A DNA stretch of 64,000 bases. It comes from Micavibrio_C sp965231165. GTDB taxonomy: Bacteria > Pseudomonadota > Alphaproteobacteria > Micavibrionales > Micavibrionaceae. The position numbers and the translations under genes are program-made. Location of the stretch: contig OZ246421.1 of the NCBI GenBank assembly GCA_965231165.1, positions 620,001-684,000 on the forward strand, written 5' to 3'. Below the pieces are notes generated by a model that had not been told where the DNA came from, ran no database searches, and saw nothing but the letters and a program-made list of their open reading frames with translations. The first letter of the stretch is position 1; the number at the start of each line of letters is the position of its first letter. Of this stretch, positions 62,111 through 64,000 are shown piece by piece.

Positions 62111-62195
62111 TGTCACCCCGGCGAAAGCCGGGGTCGAGACTACAGTATAAAAATTACTGAAATTTCAATAAATTCCGGCTTTCGCCGGAATGACA
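62111..62195. repeat. REP-like inverted repeat
   Basis: The arms TGTCACCCCGGCGAAAGCCGGGG and TTCCGGCTTTCGCCGGAATGACA match as inverted copies except at four positions. They flank 38 AT-rich bases. The family is common in alphaproteobacterial intergenic regions. Confidence 0.88.
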
Positions 62196-62277
62196 ATGAC
62201 GAGATACTGCGCGCGCTTTTTCTGGACAGGGTTTGAGTTTTAATGCTAATCCCGGCAATGGTTTTAGCTGAGAGGCG

Positions 62278-62640
62278 ATGAATTTGCGCGTTCTTATAAT
62301 CTCTGACGGGGCATCGGGTATGTTGATTAATGCCCTCCGTCAGTCAGGCATTGATGTTATTTCGGAAGAGGAACAGGACATGGGTATTTTTGGCAGGCCT
62401 TCAGGCCTTTCGCGGTTGGCTTTAGCGATTGCGTCTATGATCGTGGCGTCGCCTTCGGTGGCGTTTAATTTCGCCCGTCAGGCGGATTATCAGGTAAAAG
62501 GCACATACCCGACAGGACAGAATGACCGTCATTACGGGCCGCAGCGCCATGCTTACGGGCAGGCGCATCCGGCGGTGCATACCCGCCGTTACCGGAATGC
62601 AACGCGTCGTTCCAGCATGAACCCGAACCCTGACCTTTAG
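62278..62640 (+). CDS. Small hypothetical protein, probably secreted
   Basis: I do not recognise this protein. The full frame is 120 residues. The inner ATG at 62380 gives 86 residues beginning with a signal-peptide-like MGIFGRPSGLSRLALAIAS, with probable cleavage near SVA. It also has a GAGGAA ribosome site at better spacing, so it is the likelier start. The mature part is rich in His, Arg, Tyr and Asn (GPQRHAYGQAHPAVHTRR) with no cysteine. The upstream segment RVLIISDGASGMLINALRQ looks like a beta-alpha unit and may be real, so I keep the longer frame. It lies after the REP-like element and before rpsB. Confidence 0.5.
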   Translation: MNLRVLIISDGASGMLINALRQSGIDVISEEEQDMGIFGRPSGLSRLALAIASMIVASPSVAFNFARQADYQVKGTYPTGQNDRHYGPQRHAYGQAHPAVHTRRYRNATRRSSMNPNPDL

Positions 62641-62886
62641 GACAGGGCGCGCGCAAGGCCTTAATTAACATATTGCGCAATACAATATACGGACTGCGTA
62701 CGGTTCGGGCATAGCTTTGGGCTTAGAATTTCCTTGAATTCTGCGGGAATCCCCTGTAAAACCACGCCAACTTGTTAAATTCACATGCGGGAACGGGTGG
62801 ATGTCCGCCCTCCGGTGTTTCTTGATTTTCCTTGGATAATCAATGAGATGCTCCCCGCAGAGGCATAACCGGAAAAGGAAATTACT
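62641..62886 (+). promoter_or_regulatory. Leader region of rpsB
   Basis: No gene lies in these 246 bases. A weak promoter candidate is TTGAAT-N17-TAAAAC (62734-62762). Beyond it the leader holds the GC-rich inverted stretch GGGTGGATGTCCGCCC near 62800 and reaches the ribosome site AAAAGGAAA. Long leaders before rpsB often allow autoregulation by S2, but I have no direct sign of it here. Confidence 0.35.
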
Positions 62887-63681
62887 ATGTCTGAATTCAC
62901 TATGCGCCAACTGCTCGAAGCAGGCGTTCACTTCGGCCACCACACACGTCGCTGGAACCCCAAAATGAAGCCGTATATTTTCGGCGTTCGTAATGGCGTT
63001 CACATCCTCGACCTGCAGCAGACCGTTCCGATGCTGGACCGCGCCCTGAAATCCGTTCAGGAAATCACCGCTAACGGTGGCCGCGTTCTGTTCGTGGGCA
63101 CGAAACGCGCTGCACAGGAAAAAGTGGCTGAAGCCGCTAAAAAATCCGGCCAGTACTACGTGAACCACCGCTGGCTCGGCGGCATGCTGACCAACTGGAA
63201 AACAATCACCACGTCGATCAACCGTCTGCGCGAGCTGGAAACCATTCTGGCGGGCAGCGTTGAAGGCTACACCAAAAAAGAACAACTGATGATGAAACGC
63301 GAGCACGAGAAGCTCGAAAAGTCCATCGGCGGTATCAAGGAAATGGGTGGCCGTCCGGACGCTATTTTCATCATTGATACCAACAAAGAAAAAATCGCCA
63401 TTCAGGAAGCCAACACGCTGGGTATTCCTGTATTCGCGGTGATCGACTCCAACTCTGACCCTGCAGGCATCCTGTACCCGTTCCCGGGTAATGATGATGC
63501 TCTGCGCGCTGTAGAACTGTATTGCGACCTGTTCGCTAATGCTGTTCTGGCCGGTCTGCAAGCTGAAATGTCCAAATCCGGCAAGGATATGGGCGCTGCG
63601 AAGAACCCGGTACAGAAACTGCCGAAGGCTGAGATCGTCGCAGAAGAAGTTGAAGTCAAAAAGCAGGCAACTGCTGGTTAA
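62887..63681 (+). CDS. rpsB: 30S ribosomal protein S2
   Basis: S2 binds the small subunit near S1 and is essential for initiation. The 264-residue protein shows the family start FTMRQLLEAGVHFGHHTRRWNPKMKPYIFGVRNGVHILDLQQT (key part GVHFGHHTRRWNPKM), VLFVGTKRAAQEKVAEAA, RWLGGMLTNWKTI and GIPVFAVIDSNSDP. A C-terminal Lys/Glu/Ala-rich tail is typical of alphaproteobacteria. GGAAA lies 6-10 bases before the ATG. It is followed by tsf, the universal order. Confidence 0.97.
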   Translation: MSEFTMRQLLEAGVHFGHHTRRWNPKMKPYIFGVRNGVHILDLQQTVPMLDRALKSVQEITANGGRVLFVGTKRAAQEKVAEAAKKSGQYYVNHRWLGGMLTNWKTITTSINRLRELETILAGSVEGYTKKEQLMMKREHEKLEKSIGGIKEMGGRPDAIFIIDTNKEKIAIQEANTLGIPVFAVIDSNSDPAGILYPFPGNDDALRAVELYCDLFANAVLAGLQAEMSKSGKDMGAAKNPVQKLPKAEIVAEEVEVKKQATAG

Positions 63682-63711
63682 TGTTTAACTTTAAAGAAAA
63701 GGAATAAACCC

Positions 63712-64000
63712 ATGGCAGAAGTTACTGCTTCGATGGTCAAGGATCTGCGCGAAAAAACAGGCGCAGGCATGATGGACGCGAAAAAAGCCCTGATAGAAGT
63801 CGCTGGCGATATGGAAGCGGCTGTTGACTGGCTGCGTAAAAAGGGTCTGGCGACCGCTGCCAAGAAATCGGGCCGTACGGCTGCTGAAGGTCTGGTGGCT
63901 GTAGCGATTAGCGGCAATAAAGCCGCTGTTCTGGAAGTGAACGCGGAAACGGATTTTGTTTCCCGTAACGATCAGTTCCAGGCTTTCGCGAGCAAGGCGG
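63712..64000 (+). CDS. tsf: Elongation factor Ts (partial, window ends inside it)
   Basis: EF-Ts recycles EF-Tu by exchanging GDP for GTP. The first 96 residues are present, with MVKDLREKTGAGMMDAKKAL and GDMEAAVDWLRKKG in the UBA-like N-terminal module and VLEVNAETDFVSRNDQF beginning the core (key TDFV). A GAAAAGGAAT ribosome site precedes the ATG. The gene follows rpsB by 30 bases and continues past 64000. Confidence 0.95.
   Translation, partial: MAEVTASMVKDLREKTGAGMMDAKKALIEVAGDMEAAVDWLRKKGLATAAKKSGRTAAEGLVAVAISGNKAAVLEVNAETDFVSRNDQFQAFASKA

Overview
The window reads as a chromosomal segment of an alphaproteobacterium with roughly balanced base composition. The supporting features are the nuo cluster followed by birA, an RNase J gene, a DUF1467 gene, proS and a lolCE/lolD pair, the tig-clpP-lon-hupB protease block, and a trans-acting NsrR/Hmp pair. 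The tRNA-His has an encoded G at -1 and C73. The Rhizobiales/Rhodobacterales/Caulobacterales group lost these identity elements, so the organism probably branches outside that group. I cannot name a genus.

Layout. From 1 to 21 kb are housekeeping and single-function genes: parE (minus), a hot-dog thioesterase, a secreted protein with a duplicated domain, glnA (minus), tRNA-His, NAD(P)H-hydrate dehydratase, tRNA-Leu, tig, an isoaspartyl peptidase, clpP, lon, hupB, tRNA-Val, hmp/nsrR with a clear operator between them, two surface-polysaccharide genes, alanine dehydrogenase, tRNA-Asp and a degenerate GGDEF/EAL-like protein. From 21 to 42 kb is respiratory complex I, broken into three blocks: nuoABCD-x-E, nuoFGH-x-I and nuoJKLMN. 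The gaps hold five genes (25.3-29.4 kb) and two minus-strand genes (34.7-36.0 kb, one PagL-like). From 42 to 52 kb a tightly packed plus-strand run carries birA, rnj, a DUF1467 gene, a secreted protein, a type-3 (archaeal/eukaryotic-style) proS, lolC/E, lolD and dnaE. The window closes with a REP-like repeat, a small secreted protein, rpsB and the start of tsf.

The most unusual region is 52.4-62.1 kb, between dnaE and rpsB. A candidate promoter and a 29-codon basic leader ORF precede three very large genes on one strand. They encode a 787-aa protein I do not recognise, a 1115-aa protein whose second two thirds align by eye with the RNase J metallo-beta-lactamase/beta-CASP core, and a 1213-aa protein that starts with an exonuclease I (SbcB-type DEDD) domain and ends in an ASCH-like segment. 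A putative RNase and a putative ssDNA exonuclease, both with long unknown extensions and joined to an unknown partner, look like one nucleic-acid-processing system. I know no described system with this composition.

Palindromic repeats of alphaproteobacterial type occur at three places. One is translated in frame and supplies part of the signal peptide of the ORF between nuoD and nuoE. The window holds no rRNA, CRISPR array, insertion sequence or prophage gene that I could find. No gene-free stretch exceeds about 300 bases. Bases 1-166, downstream of parE, show nothing I can assign.
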